A DNA stretch of 64,000 nt, taken from Triplophysa rosa. Lineage: Eukaryota > Chordata > Actinopteri > Cypriniformes > Nemacheilidae. The stretch's first letter is position 1. Every line of letters starts with the position of its first letter. The stretch lies in NCBI RefSeq assembly GCF_024868665.1, contig NC_079900.1:3498730-3562729 (forward strand), in the 5' to 3' direction. Under the pieces are notes generated by a model. The model saw nothing but the letters and a program-made list of their open reading frames with translations, was not told the origin of the DNA and searched no databases. This document shows positions 11,359 through 24,082 of this stretch, piece after piece. A program made the position numbers and the translations under genes.

Positions 11359-14300
11359 TTAGTCGGAATACTGATATCCATCCATCTCTGAGTCCTGGCC
11401 GTTGTTGATGTAGTCATTAGGGGTGGAGCAATACTTGCTGTCGTACACTTGGCGGGGCAGACCGTAGGAAGTCATGCCGGTCTGGGACGCCGCCTTGTTG
11501 GTGCCCATCTGCAGAGAGACAGTAGAGGTATCGCACATCTCCATATCCAGCTTCTTATCGAAGATCTGGCGCTTGGTGCCTGGGGCCGTCATGCCAGACT
11601 GCGGGGGAAAAAATCATTACATGCCTTTCTAGATAAGTGGGTAATTCTTATCTCTTATGTGAGACAAAAAAAGAGATGGTTCACCCCAAAATTATAATTC
11701 TTTTATTATTAATATTATCTCATGTATTGCAGAACCCAAAAGAAGATATTTTGAAGAATGTTAGTAACCAAACAACCAATTGAACCCCGCTGACTTCCGT
11801 TGTATGAACACAAAACCATTTTTCAAAACATCTTCTTTTGTGTTGCACAGGAGAAAGAGTCATATACAGATTTTGAATGACATGAGGGTGAAAAATGATG
11901 ACAGAATTTATATTTTTGGATGAACGATCCTTTTATAATATGCCTAAACAGATTGCAATTCTGACCGACAAATATTTATCAAACATTTATTTTTAGGCAC
12001 CTGATTGGCTCCTTTGTTAGTGCCCATCTGCAGGCTGATTGTCGATTGGTCCAGAGGATTTTCCATTGCTGTTTTAGGGTCATAAAGATGACGCCGTGTG
12101 CCGTATGATGTCATGCCTTTCTGACTGGCAAACTTATTGGTTCCCATCTGAAAGCAAAATTAAACGGTGAAGAATATATCAGGACATTTCAGTAACAAGC
12201 CATATAAAATACTCACCTGCAGTCCAATGACGTTGCGTCCCTCCCTCAGCTTCTCGGGAGCAAATCTACGCTGCTGTTTCTCTGCGTATTTTACTCCAAT
12301 ATCATATTTAGAGTGAAAACCTTTAGATTTAGCCTGGATTCAAAATTAAGACATAATACATACATATAGATAATTTAGTAACGTCTTACAATAAAGTTGT
12401 ATTTGTTAGTATTAGTTAACATGAACTAACAATTAACAATGCTTCTACATTATTTATTAATCTTGGGTGATGTTATTTTCAGCATTTACTGATACATTTT
12501 TATGATCAAAAGTTGAATCTGTTAACATTATATTATATCGCTGTTATCCTTCTGAAACCTCGTATCTCCAAATTTTGTGATTTTTGCCATATATCATTAT
12601 TAGTCACCCTTTATGTTCATCACAGTGTTTTTATTTTATTTTCTGAAAAACGGCAAATTCGGATAACTAAAGTCGCAGTGAGGATATATATTACAAAGAT
12701 TAATAAATGCTGCTGAAATAACAATCTTGCTCATTGTTAGTTAACATTAACCTTTAAATCTGACGAACGTCACATTAATATTATCCGTCGCACTTTACAA
12801 TAAGGTTGTATTTGTTAAAGACATGGAATGGATGGGTTTTCTAGTTTTTAAAGAATAAATATTTGTATCAAATGCAGGATTAGACCTACGATTTTGCCTA
12901 CAATTTGCTAAATTGTTATAGCCCATTAAAATCCTCGTGAAATTAAAAATGAACATTCCTAATTTTGATGAAATATTGCAGCGTTTATTCTAAATAGCTT
13001 ACCATGTATGTCATTCTTTTTTTTATTCATGTGCCCTCATAATCTTCAGTTAAAATCTGAAAATGCACTTACGTCCTCAAGTGACTATCCATCTCAAATG
13101 ACGTAAATTAGACGGCTTGGGCAGAGCATCCGTTAACTCCTCCCCTTCAACTTTGTCAGTCTGCTGCCAGTTCCATTTCAAAATGTAACAGCTGTTTTTA
13201 TACATCCAATCAAATTGCAGTGAAAAACCAAGCCACGCCCACTGTTTTGTCCTCAATCAAAATTCTGTTTCATTCGGAAATGCGTCAGAATACGGAAGTA
13301 AAAACAAAGCCCTTTTAAAAGGAAAGCCTGCAACCATTAGGCAAAAAAGCGTAACGGCTAATGCTTAACGCCCTGGCTTCAGCGGAACGCAGGAAAGGAG
13401 ACCGGATGCTAGTTTTTTGAATGGATGTCAATGGGTTTTGTTAGCAGTTACGGGTTCTCCAATTGGAAGTATTACAGACCCTCCCATCTCTATAACAAGA
13501 GTATCTCTGGTAAAAACGATCGCAACTTCCGGTTCATGGGGACTTTAAAAATGAGTAAGTTTGACTTACCATCCCGGCCAGGGTGATAAGAGTGCATTGC
13601 ACCTGAGTGTGATTGACGTTCTCAAACAGGTCATTGGCCTCGAATATATCATGTGGCTTCAGTCCATACTCTTGAATGGCTCGTACAAAATTACCAATAT
13701 TTTCCAGCTGCAACATACAAGGCCGAACAAAGTGGAACATGATGTGTACTGTGATTTGTCAAAAATCTCAAAGCATGCCCAACTCCCAAGAACATACATA
13801 ATCATAATACATGTGTATTTCATTCATATCTCAATAAATATTGTTAATGCTACGCTAAGTGGCTAAGAGTTTAATTTGTCAGCGTGTACATCACTTTAGT
13901 GTGATGTGTGAATATAGTACCAAGAATCGTTTCACCTTTCAGTCAGGAGCATAACTACTGGAACACGTGTAAGAATTCATGACCTGTTTCTAATGTAGAG
14001 ATGTGTTGTTTACTTTCATTGTCTTGTGCTGGGCCACATTTGTGAGCCAGACATTTGCGAGTCAGATGTTCTCACTTACCTGATGCCAGTTTTGAGGGGA
14101 GTTACTGATCTTTCTCACGGAGCCGGGCTGAAGGGTGTTAATGAGCCTGTTCATAAAATAAAGAGCATAAATACAGAGAAAACCAATGATTCACAGCGAT
14201 GAAACATTTACCTATTTGTCAGATGCTTTTATACAAAGCAACAAACACAATTTTTGTTACAACTGTCACTGTATTTATAAAGGAATTATTCTGAATTCCA

Positions 14301-15685
14301 ACACAGAAGCGAATCTAAGAATCTAAAACAATTTCTTTGCAGTCTGACTGATGTAGACATATTGAAGATATGAAAATGATTACCTAAAATTATAACAAAC
14401 TACAAAACTCATCAGAACCCGTGTGGCCTTATAGTAGGTGACACGTGGCAAAAGGAGGACCTTAAGGAGCACAGCCGACTTTTTTTCATAAATCAAATTT
14501 AATATTATTAAATGAAAAATCTAATGAAATGGTACATTCTAACGAGGAACATTAATCTATAAAAAAAATGTTGTTAAAATGTGTTATTTTTAAACCAATA
14601 GCAGGTTTGTCTCAAAAAAAAGTATAGGCTTAAATTTTTTTTTACGTCTGTAAAAGATATAGCCCCGGTTTCACAGACAAAGCTTAGCTTAAGTCAGGAC
14701 TATGCCATAGTTAAATTAAGATGTTTAAGTCACTTTTATAAAAATGCCTAGGAAAAAAATCCTGGTGCGCATTTTGAGACAAAACAATGACACAGACATA
14801 TTTTAAGAAGTTATTTTAAGTTTAGAGAGCACAAACATTCATTATAGTCTGGGACTAGTCTTAAGCCTTGTCTGTGAAACCGGGCAATAATGTCTGTGCA
14901 CATGATATGGCTGCTAAACATGCACATGCACGGATTAAGACGTTCAGCAACAATATATTTGGGGAAATCTGTCACATGGTTGAACTTCATAGCTGTCAAA
15001 CTGCATACATATAGATCCTTAAATGTTGTTTAATACACCGTTATGATCAGAGATTTACTCACTCGCACAGGATAACTCCATTTTTCAATCCCTCCATGAA
15101 GTTGTCTGGAAGTTTGCGGCTTGTGACCTCATGGATCCACATTCTTAGCTCCTCCTCCTTTTGAGGGTCATACTTCTGGGCCAGCTAGAGGTGAAAGGTC
15201 AAAGCATTATTAAAGATTTTTTTGTTGTTGTTATTTTTCCATTTGAACTCAGTCTTTCTCACACTCACATATTGAAAAGGCCAAACTCAAGCACTACTGT
15301 AGAAACCACTGAATACTGCTTTTTAATACTAAATGAAATGTAAACGATGAGAAATTCATTGTTTACAGCACAGACGGACATTATTTTATTCTCGTACGAA
15401 CAGTGTTTACTTGATAAAAAAAGGTACTTGAGAATTTTCTATCGTGTTCCTTCAAAATAAACTTCTACTGTATATAATTCCCTTTGTCACAATTCTTAAG
15501 ATAGACAGATGGAATTCTTAAAACAAAACCTTATGTTGTAAAAGGAAAAAGAGGTGGCGTGCACAAAATGCTGCAGACATTCCTTTACGCAAAATTAATT
15601 TCATTGTATTTTGCTCATGGCAAAATATTTACTCTCGGCTATGAAAAAGATCTAAGCCTAAGCATTTCTAATAAAGGAAGAACAT

Positions 15686-15716
<31 letters not shown>

Positions 15717-15789
15717 CTGTTTCTCCCAAGTTTGGTGTGCTGGTGTGGAAGCCAAACAAACCCTGTAACTTTAAATCTGTGTTATTGTT

Positions 15790-15849
<60 letters not shown>

Positions 15850-17219
15850 GTTCTTCACTATGTCACTTTTCCTCCCACAGCTGTTGGTCTCATCGGATCG
15901 ATCTTCCCCTCTCCATTTTTCATTCTTTCTATAGCTTTCTCTCGTCTGCTCTCTGAAGTGACGTGTACTCAGCACATGCTAAATATGTCCGATGAAAAAA
16001 AGTCCCAGAGCCTTCCAAGGAATTCTGCTCAAATTTTGGTTGATTGTTTTTCTCTCATTCTGGACATCTGGAACAGACCTCACTCTAACTCTATAGCGTC
16101 CAGGCCAACACTTGTTTTTTGGAATTCTGTCACACGGCCTCGACAACATTCCTTTATAATCTCAGGAATACACTCGCGTTTATTTTTAGCACTTACATTG
16201 TTTATTTGCTATACCGTTTAATCCTCACTTCAGGAGGGACAAAATGACAGAAGAGGAAAGATGCAACTGAGCTGGGGTTCATGTTGAGGATGTCGTAGCA
16301 CTGGTGTCTCTCTCATGTTGGGATGTCTAACAATGCTCCTCCTTTTTCCAAACTGTTTACAACAAGCTCCTTTCCTCGGATATTGTGAGCGACTCTTCCT
16401 TATATGGGGAGCAAAATCACAGACCTACTGCTCAGGAAGATGCAGCTGATATGACACCAGTGCCATGAATTATGTCACAGCGGGACACCCGAATTTAAGG
16501 GGTGCGACTGATGCTGTACTTGAGAATATGTGAGAAATGTGGCCACCGGGATGTTTAGACGTCAATGACGGCGTTTTAATATTTGTTTCAGTGAAAGGAA
16601 ATGTGAAAAGGTTGACAGAGGGATTAAGACACAATCACAATCACAAACAATTATTTAGATCTTTTATTACTCTGCAGATGTTTTGGTTCCAAAGCTGACT
16701 ATTAGAAATGAATCATTGATTTCTATTATTCAATTCACACAACTTGTTTTCACTTTTAAGTGTTAATTTGACTATTTAATTTAAATAATAAAAACATCAG
16801 ATGTTGATCAAGCCTTCTGTCAGATTGCATGCACTGAGCATGTTCTAGATGTCAACATTGAAATCATATTTTTCACCAGGAAAAGTTTAACTAACTATGA
16901 CATTCCTAAGGGTTTAATGTATATAAATTCATCAGTTCATTACATGTTTTTTTCTTTGTTATAGATGTCATCAACAACAAACGTCAGTCATCTTACGGAT
17001 TCATTTCTATATTTCTACATTTGTTGGCACTTCTCAATCGACGACAGTACTTTCACAGGCTACATTAAATGATATACTGTCAAGTTTCTAACAGCACAAT
17101 CGCACGTGCTGCCTGCGCGTCGTTGGCAGCTGTCAATCAAAGAAGCTGACCACGCCTACCTTACTCTTGACTTCTGCAGACAGTCCGAAAGCGGGTCCGC
17201 TCTTGAAGTGAGTTGTCAT
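11359..17219 (-). CDS. cnn1: Calponin 1
   Basis: Calponin 1 binds actin, tropomyosin and calmodulin on smooth-muscle thin filaments and restrains actomyosin ATPase. Seven coding exons join in phase: 17219-17160, 15184-15063, 14146-14080, 13707-13570, 12333-12217, 12147-12001 and 11598-11359, giving 296 aa (human 297). The calponin-homology domain spans about residues 28-130, with [17 protein letters not shown] and [12 protein letters not shown]. Three CLIK repeats follow, each with an LQMGTNK core: near 165 (exon 5/6 junction), 205 (exon 6/7) and within exon 7. Ser176 in KFASQKG matches the regulatory Ser175 of the human protein. The C-terminus is acidic and tyrosine-rich, ending YQYSD. All splice sites are GT-AG. 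The third CLIK repeat and LREGRN support CNN1 over CNN2/CNN3. Which teleost duplicate (a or b) is not decided. Confidence 0.95.
11667..11937. repeat. Family A fold-back MITE in cnn1 intron 6
   Basis: Carries GATGGTTCACCCCAAAATTA, AAAAGAAGATATTTTGAAGA, the inverted ATCTTCTTTTGTGTT and a closing TATTTTTGGATGAACGATCC. Diverged but near full length. Confidence 0.75.
14663..14885. repeat. MITE with CCCGGTTTCACAGACAA ends
   Basis: Inverted ends CCCGGTTTCACAGACAA and TTGTCTGTGAAACCGGG enclose about 190 bp with TAGTCTGGGACTAGTC-like subterminal motifs. It lies in cnn1 intron 2. A similar end-like piece (CTTGTCTGTGAAACCCAGAC) occurs near 22343. Confidence 0.75.
15688..15846. repeat. Opposed (GA)n and (TC)n tracts in cnn1 intron 1
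   Basis: About 14 GA units (15688-15716) and about 28 CT units (15791-15846) are separated by 74 bp, so one strand can pair with itself as a long hairpin, and each tract is a mirror repeat able to form triplex DNA. Confidence 0.9.
16398..16407. promoter_or_regulatory. Perfect CArG box in cnn1 intron 1
   Basis: CCTTATATGG fits CC(A/T)6GG exactly and lies about 750 bases downstream of the cnn1 exon 1 donor. SRF with myocardin acts through such boxes in smooth-muscle genes, and the mammalian CNN1 gene is known to use intronic CArG sites. A degenerate neighbour (CCTTTATAAT next to an MCAT-like CATTCC, about 16149-16160) lies some 240 bases away. Confidence 0.6.
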
Positions 17220-17440
17220 CGTGTCTTCACAAGTCAAACTGGACTTACAGGTCCGGTTCCGCTGTCAGATCCTGCGGGAAGGTTCGGGCCACATCGCACT
17301 TTCCTCAATCTGTTTTAAACTCTTCCCATCTGCGCGTACGCGGCGCCAGCGCCGATTGGTCGGGGCCGTCGGCCAAGTCGTGACGTCACGCCGCAGTGTA
17401 AAAGTGATGTCATCGGCATGGCATTAATCGCGTCCCGTGT
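17220..17440 (-). promoter_or_regulatory. Probable cnn1 5' UTR and promoter
   Basis: GC- and CpG-rich block just upstream of the cnn1 ATG, unlike the AT-rich flanks. On the minus strand it contains a CCAAT box (ATTGG on plus near 17354) next to GGCGCTGGCGCC. A cAMP-response-like TGACGTCA is at about 17381. No TATA box seen. The start site is not placed. Confidence 0.5.
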
Positions 17441-17540
17441 CACTTTTTCCACCTTGAAGCGAATTAGGGACGACTCTCATTTGTCCAAATCAAATGTGAT
17501 GTTGTTTACGCTACATGTAAACGAATGGGCCTATAAACCA

Positions 17541-17795
17541 CACTGTAAAACATTTTTACTGCCTTAAGTTTATAAGTAGCTCTAGTCAAATTGTCATTTT
17601 TGAACGTGTTATCCTGCATTTTGACAAGTAACTTATAAAAATAAGTTGAAATTGCTTATTTAGATAAGTAGAAGTAGGCAAATGCAAAGACGATTCGAAA
17701 GCGTAAAACAGCAAGTTCAAAAAATGACTTGTAAAGTTAACTTAAACCTAACTTTCTAAACATGCTCATAAATGCTCATCATGGTACACTGTGTG
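17541..17795. repeat. Dispersed MITE with CACACTGTA ends
   Basis: Inverted ends CACACTGTAAAA and GGTACACTGTG flank a region rich in ACTTATAAAAATAAGT-like motifs; related sequence at about 5140-5320. Confidence 0.55.
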
Positions 17796-18031
17796 AGACC
17801 TGTTGAGTTTCTTGTTCTATTTCAGGGGGTGACGTGTGGATGCAGACGACAAAAGGCCACGTCGAGCCGGTCTGAGAACACAAGTAGCCCACCAGTTAAA
17901 CCTCCCAGTCCATCAGCACAATGTCATGATGTCATGATGCTGTGAGATCTCACATAGGAATGAAACAAGGACTCACTAAAAGCATGATGTCATGATTTCA
18001 ATAAATCAGTATAGAGACGAGGAATGTTATG

Positions 18032-18090
18032 GCATTTACATTTACATTTAGTCATTTAGCAGAAGCTTTTATCCAAAGCGACTTACAAAT
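18032..18090 (-). repeat. L2-type LINE/SINE 3' tail
   Basis: Reverse complement of the widespread fish tail GTCGCTTTGGATAAAAGC, followed by the TAAATGACTAAATGTAAATG tail repeat. Only the terminal part is recognisable. Confidence 0.75.
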
Positions 18091-20736
18091 GATTAGCATT
18101 ATAAACAAAAATAGCATTATCTATACTGAATTCAAGTTGTACTTTCCATGTTGTAGACATGTACATTGAAACATTCAAATAAAGTCATATGAGCAAAATA
18201 ATATCACTTCACATACCATACATGCAGGAATGTATGATGTGCATGTAACTTATTTCGCTTACAAATGAAAAGAACGTATGTGGTTTTTCTTTTCTACTTT
18301 TGCATATGGTATATAAAGAGGAGTTTGGAATACATGTAACATTTCAATGGATTTTTAAAGAATTATTGGAATTATTTGTAAACAGTCCGATCACATGCAC
18401 TCAAGACACAAAAATAAAATGTTTTCTCAGGCCTCTCCTGAGTGTTTTACATCAGATGCTAATAAATGTATATACTAATACATATCGCTATAAACGTGTT
18501 GGTTAAGAATGTGTTCAGGTTGAGAAGGCAAACGCTTTCTGAATAACAGCTGAGAGACTGTCGTGTAAACAAGTTGACCTCGTGTTTTTATCCATTCATG
18601 TTTCTATAGGTTTAATCGCTCTTCATGAACAAATTTAAGAAATATGTCTCATCAACATTATGGGATCAGAAAAAGAATTAAAATATTTTGTAAGGCATAA
18701 AAATGGGCAAATGTCCCTCTGGAATGACACAATGATCGTACATTTTTTGACTTAATAGAAAACCTAGTCAGAAACCAAAAATATGTGGTCGGCACAATGT
18801 GACAATTTTGCATCTCAAAACATTTTTAGAACTATCAAGGCTCATAATAAAGTTCGTTCACAATCCTTTGGGAGTTTTCATGACCATTTCTTCATATCAG
18901 TGAAAGTCTAGTGAGGCTTTAAAGAGCCCATTTATCCTCTCAACTTTCCTTTGAGGAATATCAGGAAAAAACAAGCTGCTGGATGGACGGATGTTATGAT
19001 TTACCTCTCCTAAGCTCTCCTCAAGCCAAAACCAATGACACCAGAGAATGAAACTGTTTAACACCTCCAGAAACATTTCTGACAGTCTGAGACAGTAGCA
19101 GAGTCCCGATGAGAGAGTCAGAGCGAGCGCAGTCTGATTCAAGTCTCTTGTAAACATTGCAGGGGTTGAAAAAGAGCAGCAGAGGAATTTGGACGCTTTA
19201 TTTGGTCATGACCGAGGCTGATGATCACGCTGCTATGAGGGTCATGATGAAGAGCGGCTCACGCTCTACGGCTTTAACAGTCTCATGTGAGGACTTAAAT
19301 ACCACTAGGTTTCAGTATACTGCACATATACGTTGGAAGAGCACATCATTTGTGAAAAGTTGGGAAGACCAAAACTTGCTTGTTTGTAAAGTGAAACTAT
19401 TCATTTTAAAAACTCCCCATTTTATAATATCAGATTAGGAGCGTTTCACTTTTTGTATCGCTTTGTGAGTTTGTGTCGCTGAGGTGAAATTATAGTCTCT
19501 GTGCTACCGTCCCGTAGCTCTTTTGAATGTTAGTCGACAGAAAGAAAATATCTGAATTAACTGGCTAAACAAAATGTCTAAAATGATTTGGCACTAACTT
19601 CTTGTTTCCATAAAAGCAATATCACTATTGGAATTGTGCTGAGTCCAGACACTATACTGCATGTGTTATATTGTTTTTTTTACCATATTGTCAAACCTTT
19701 GACAAAGACCAGGTGACAGAAGATTTCTAAAAAACCAGAGGGTGGGTTTATTTAAAATGCGCCAAAGTGTCGTGTGAAACACAAAAAAAGAAATGATGAG
19801 AAATGTCTGCATACGATGGGAGTCAATGGGGACCGATATCGTTTGGTTACCATCGTTCTTCAAAACACACTCTTTACCTCGTACGTGTTTTAAATGACAC
19901 GAGAATGAGTAAAGGATGAAAAAACATTCCCTTTAAAATCTTACTGAATGTCTCTTGTTCTAAAGAAAACAACACAAAATACAGATTAGGCAAACGATTT
20001 TTGCATAAACACAACAGCATCAGCGTGTCTGTCGATTTTGTTGAGCCAGAGAAAAAGAAGCATAGATAAAAACTACGGCACCCCTCCTCAAAGCTTGCTC
20101 TCCTTTCCGCCTATTTATGGTAGATGTTTCATTCAACCCCCACAAAGCTCAGAGGAATCCAGCGAGCCGTTCGGGAACATTAACAGCCACGGGCAGGTTC
20201 GGTGCGCCCAGCAGCCCATGTGTATCACCGTTTACGCTTAACCCACCCTTAACCACCCAGTAATGACTGTTGTAAACACTTGGATCAATCTACCCGATAC
20301 CAGAGCGGTTCTTTACAATACGACCCTCAAACAACTCCCAATGCCTCGTAAATGTTCCTAATGCGTCTGGAATGCAAATCGACGTCTGGGAACAACTTCA
20401 GTATGAATGTTTCTACAAATCAAGTGCGGGTTTTGGATTTGTGTGTGGTCAGTATGAAGATCGGCAGATCAGCAAACAAACACTCGGGTATTTGTTGAAG
20501 CGTGTCATGGTTCGTCTTGCCATTAAAGGTGAAATGTATGGAGCTCTGAGAAGTTATGAACGTGTTATGAACACCGTTCTCTGGCAAGTAACACGAAAGT
20601 GGGAAATATATACTATGTGTGAGGCGTAAAAATATCACACACGGACAGACGTATGATATAGTGTTGTGTGTGTGGGTACCACAGGAGATTCAATGAGACT
20701 CAGATGCATTGTGTGACCATGTTTGGTAAAAGCTAT

Positions 20737-20737
<1 letters not shown>
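18091..20737. other. Non-coding region between tlcd4 and cnn1
   Basis: No credible exon. It holds a diverged family A MITE (about 19790-19938, GGGAGTCAATGGGG, GTTTGGTTACC, ending CATTCCCTTTAAA). The open frames at 18897-19157 and 20372-20629 lack homology or splice context. Confidence 0.5.

Positions 20738-20776
<39 letters not shown>
20738..20776. repeat. (CA)n microsatellite
   Basis: About 19 uninterrupted CA units. Confidence 0.95.
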
Positions 20777-20778
<2 letters not shown>

Positions 20779-20882
20779 TCTGACCCAACCCATTGACCGT
20801 GAGTATATGCAGCGCAGCCAGAACAAAGACACCCTCGCTCTCTTTTTATGATATTCATTGTCATCCTCTCTCTGGATGTTTA

Positions 20883-21581
20883 CGCTCTTAAAAATAAAGG
20901 TGCTTAAAAGGTTCTTCACGGCGATGCCATAGAAGAACCGTGTTTGGTTCCACAAAGAACCATTCAGACAAAGGTTCTTTAAAGAACCATCACTTTCTTA
21001 TAAACTTTTTTCGCCACAAAGAACCAGAAAGGTTCCTCAGATGTTAAAAGGTTCTTTATGGAACGTAGGGCCGCTCGATTATGACAAAAATAATGAATCA
21101 CGATTATTTTGCCCAATATTGAGATCCCGGTGATTTAACACGATTACTCTTAACCTTTAAAACAACGTAGAAAAATACATAAACTTGGCTTTTAAACTGT
21201 GAATTTAACTGAAAAATAAATGTAAAGAAAAAGCACACTGTAAACTGCAGAGGTTGCGCTAGTCTTTTTTATTGTCCGTCATTTTGATCTGTCAATATAT
21301 TATTACCCGTTATTATGGTGCAAGGTGTTACGTGCTAATAAGCGTTCGTAACGTCAAGGGTGCGCTGTGGATTCATACCACAAGAAAAGAGAGGATCCTT
21401 GCAAAATGGAATGCGGCACAATAATCGTTTTACCTCGATTCTTTTGTTTTTGTAATTGATGAAGGCCAAAATTGACGATTACGGTTCATTTTCGATTAAT
21501 TGCCCAGCCCTAAATTGGAACTAAAAGGTTCTTCTATGGCATCGCTGTGAAGGACCTTTTTAAGCACTTTTTTTAAGAGTG
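20883..21581. mobile_element. TA-flanked MITE with long inverted repeats, split by another element
   Basis: Long inverted ends (about 55 bp) start CGCTCTTAAAAATAAAGGTG on the left and, reversed, CACTCTTAAAAAAAGTGC on the right. Both continue into matching GCTTAAAAGGTTCTTCAC and GCGATGCCATAGAAGAACC. A TA lies outside each end (20881-20882, 21582-21583), suggesting Tc1/mariner-type insertion. A related copy is at about 47540-47745. Confidence 0.75.
21067..21512. mobile_element. Nested element with TAGGGC-type ends
   Basis: Begins TAGGGCCGCTCGATTATGAC and ends TTAATTGCCCAGCCCTA, interrupting the GGTTCTTTATGGAAC/GGAACTAAAAGGTTC body of the surrounding MITE. Ends and CGATTA-rich subterminals resemble hAT-type non-autonomous elements; the target duplication (ATGGAACG versus ATTGGAAC) is imperfect. 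Confidence 0.6.
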
Positions 21582-21583
21582 TA

Positions 21584-24082
21584 CTTGCACTTTCATTACT
21601 TACTTTAGGATTTGAGCTGTGACATTTTACAGTAAATGGAACTAAAGGGAAAAACTGGATGGATTTCTTTCTAGTAGTCAGACAGACAGATATTGTCTGT
21701 CGTTTTTTAAAACTACAGCCGCAGTAAAAATCAAGAGACCGTTCCAAATTTGTATGGTTTTTTTTAGATGTATTGTGGTCATTCCAGTCCAGTGTCTGCG
21801 GAATTTCATCAAAATCAAACCTCAGGAGTGACAAAGTCATCCAACAGCAATGTGAAAGACTGACAGCGTGGCAAAACGTATGAAAACTGTGATAAAGATC
21901 AAGGTTATCACAAAACAATCATTTTTTAACTTTTTCTAAATACAGGTAGAAATATGACTGTTGAATTGCTTCAAAGTGAACATGAACTTGTTTTCTTTGC
22001 CGTATTTGAGGTCTGAAAAAATACAGAGCATCTTTTCTGTTATTTGACCCGTTTCCCCCGTTTTCATTCTCTGCAAATAAATGCAAATAGAAACAATATT
22101 TTTATTTAAGATTTGGGAGAAATATTGTTTGTAGTTCACAAAATGAAACAAAAATGATCATTTTACCTAAACCCATAAATAGGCTAGTAAATTCAGAAAA
22201 ACCTGAAAACGGTCTTTAAAATGGTCTCAGTTTTCTTTCCACGGCCGTATTTACTCCACAAGCCTGCATTTAAGCACCCAGGGAAGCACAAGAAGAAAAA
22301 GCATTTTTAGAACGATGTTTTTTATCCTCACATTTGTGACCTTGTCTGTGAAACCCAGACTAAAGTCTCATAAGAAGCATCACAGTTTGATTTCAATCAT
22401 TCGTTTCACTGTGATTTCAGTCTTTGACATGGCATTACTCAGTCAATATTAGATGCTCTTTACATTAGGTTTAGTGACTTTGGTTACAAAACAGCAAATC
22501 ACAAAAAAGTGACTTTAGCTGGATTATCACAGGCAGGGTCAAATTTTCTGTTCATTTTTTGCGAATGCTTTTTCACAGAAATGTTTCAGTATCACTGGTC
22601 AGCATGTAGTAAACTCACCACTATTTGTAAAACAAGAAGGCTTATTTGAAAACAAACTTGAATTAATCTTTAGTTAATGCCTAGAATTAGCAAACAGCTG
22701 CAAGGTCAACAGCAAAATACCCCAAAATGTCCAAACATCCAGCTGTAGAGCCAAAACACAACATTAACCTCAAGAGCCCAATGTCCACTTAAAACAGACA
22801 TTAAACAATCAACAGATTAACAACAAATGTGCAAAAAAAATCTGCAAGGCCCACGATGATATAATGACATGTTCATTTCATTACCTCGAAAAAGGAAACG
22901 TTTTCAGTCAATGATGAAAACCTAAAAGATGAGCATCCAAAACAAAGACAAGTAATCATGTTAGTTTGTCTATAAACTCAAGTCTATTCATGAACAGCTC
23001 TCGTGATTTGACCACTGCTAGAACGATATTATTAGCTGTAATACTTATCCGTCGAATTTAAAGTACGTGACGCCGGTGCTCTAAGACAGTGTTGATTTTC
23101 ACATTAAAATTTCCAAAGACAATTGAAATTATAACACAGTAACGTGTTAAAAAAAATCAATGAATCAAAAGATCAGGGCAAAAACTGAACTACAGTTTAA
23201 CAGTTATTCAACAGTTGAGTCTTCCAGTTAAAGATTTAATTCATGTTTCTATAAATACATCTTCAATACTGGCACGGAGAATTGCACATAGTAAACTACA
23301 ATTATTCCATTGAAAACTCGACTGCCTATACAAAAGGCGGACAGCAAACGAGAGAAAACTCCATCTGAACATTCGGACAGGTAGAAAAGGCTGGACGGGT
23401 GGAAAAGTCACTCATATAGTAGATTATCATCATCACCCATCGATATTCAACTAGGGTCTCCTGTCATTAGTGTCCTGAAATTAAACGGCTCAATGGAAAT
23501 TTTAAATGCATGCGGTTTCAGTGTTTTTTGTGTTTAATAAAAACGTTTGTGATGTGTTTTGCTGGTTGCCATTTTCAAAATCATCTTGAAACACAGAAAC
23601 AATTCGAGTTGTGATTATCATAAATACTGTAGACGCGGTCTATCACGCATCTGGCCGAGAGCATCGATCCAAAGATGATGACCTAGTGCAGCATATATTA
23701 CCATGAGGTTGTGGGTAAGTCTTTGTAAACAACGCTACATTGAAGACTTTAATCGAACATTTTTTTATTTTTATCTACGTATTTCTGCATATTTCTATTT
23801 CACATCCTCCCAAACTGTACTCTAGCAAGCCCTCCACTTCTACTACACCTGAGACCTGAAGTTCAGCCTCAGTGTTTTGAAGTGTGCTAACTCTACAGCG
23901 GCTTGAAAAGTGTTTTTACATGAATCATTTTCCATTTACGTCTATCTAGTATGCTATCTGGTCTTGGAGCAGTACTTAACCTTCTTTATATAGCAAGAGA
24001 CTGCATGATTGATCTATTCAAATCTATCTGTACACAAATGTTTTATTGCCAATGAAATGAGTTATTTGGAGTATCATCACTT
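21584..24082. other. Non-coding region, no gene recognised
   Basis: AT-rich unique-looking sequence. A fragment near 22331-22375 resembles an end of the CCCGGTTTCACAGAC MITE. Part may belong to a long tlcd4 3' UTR (minus strand). Confidence 0.45.

Noticed and set aside
15658..15975. Arg-Glu and Ser-Leu repeat open frames
   Set aside because: Translations of GA/TC simple repeats in cnn1 intron 1.
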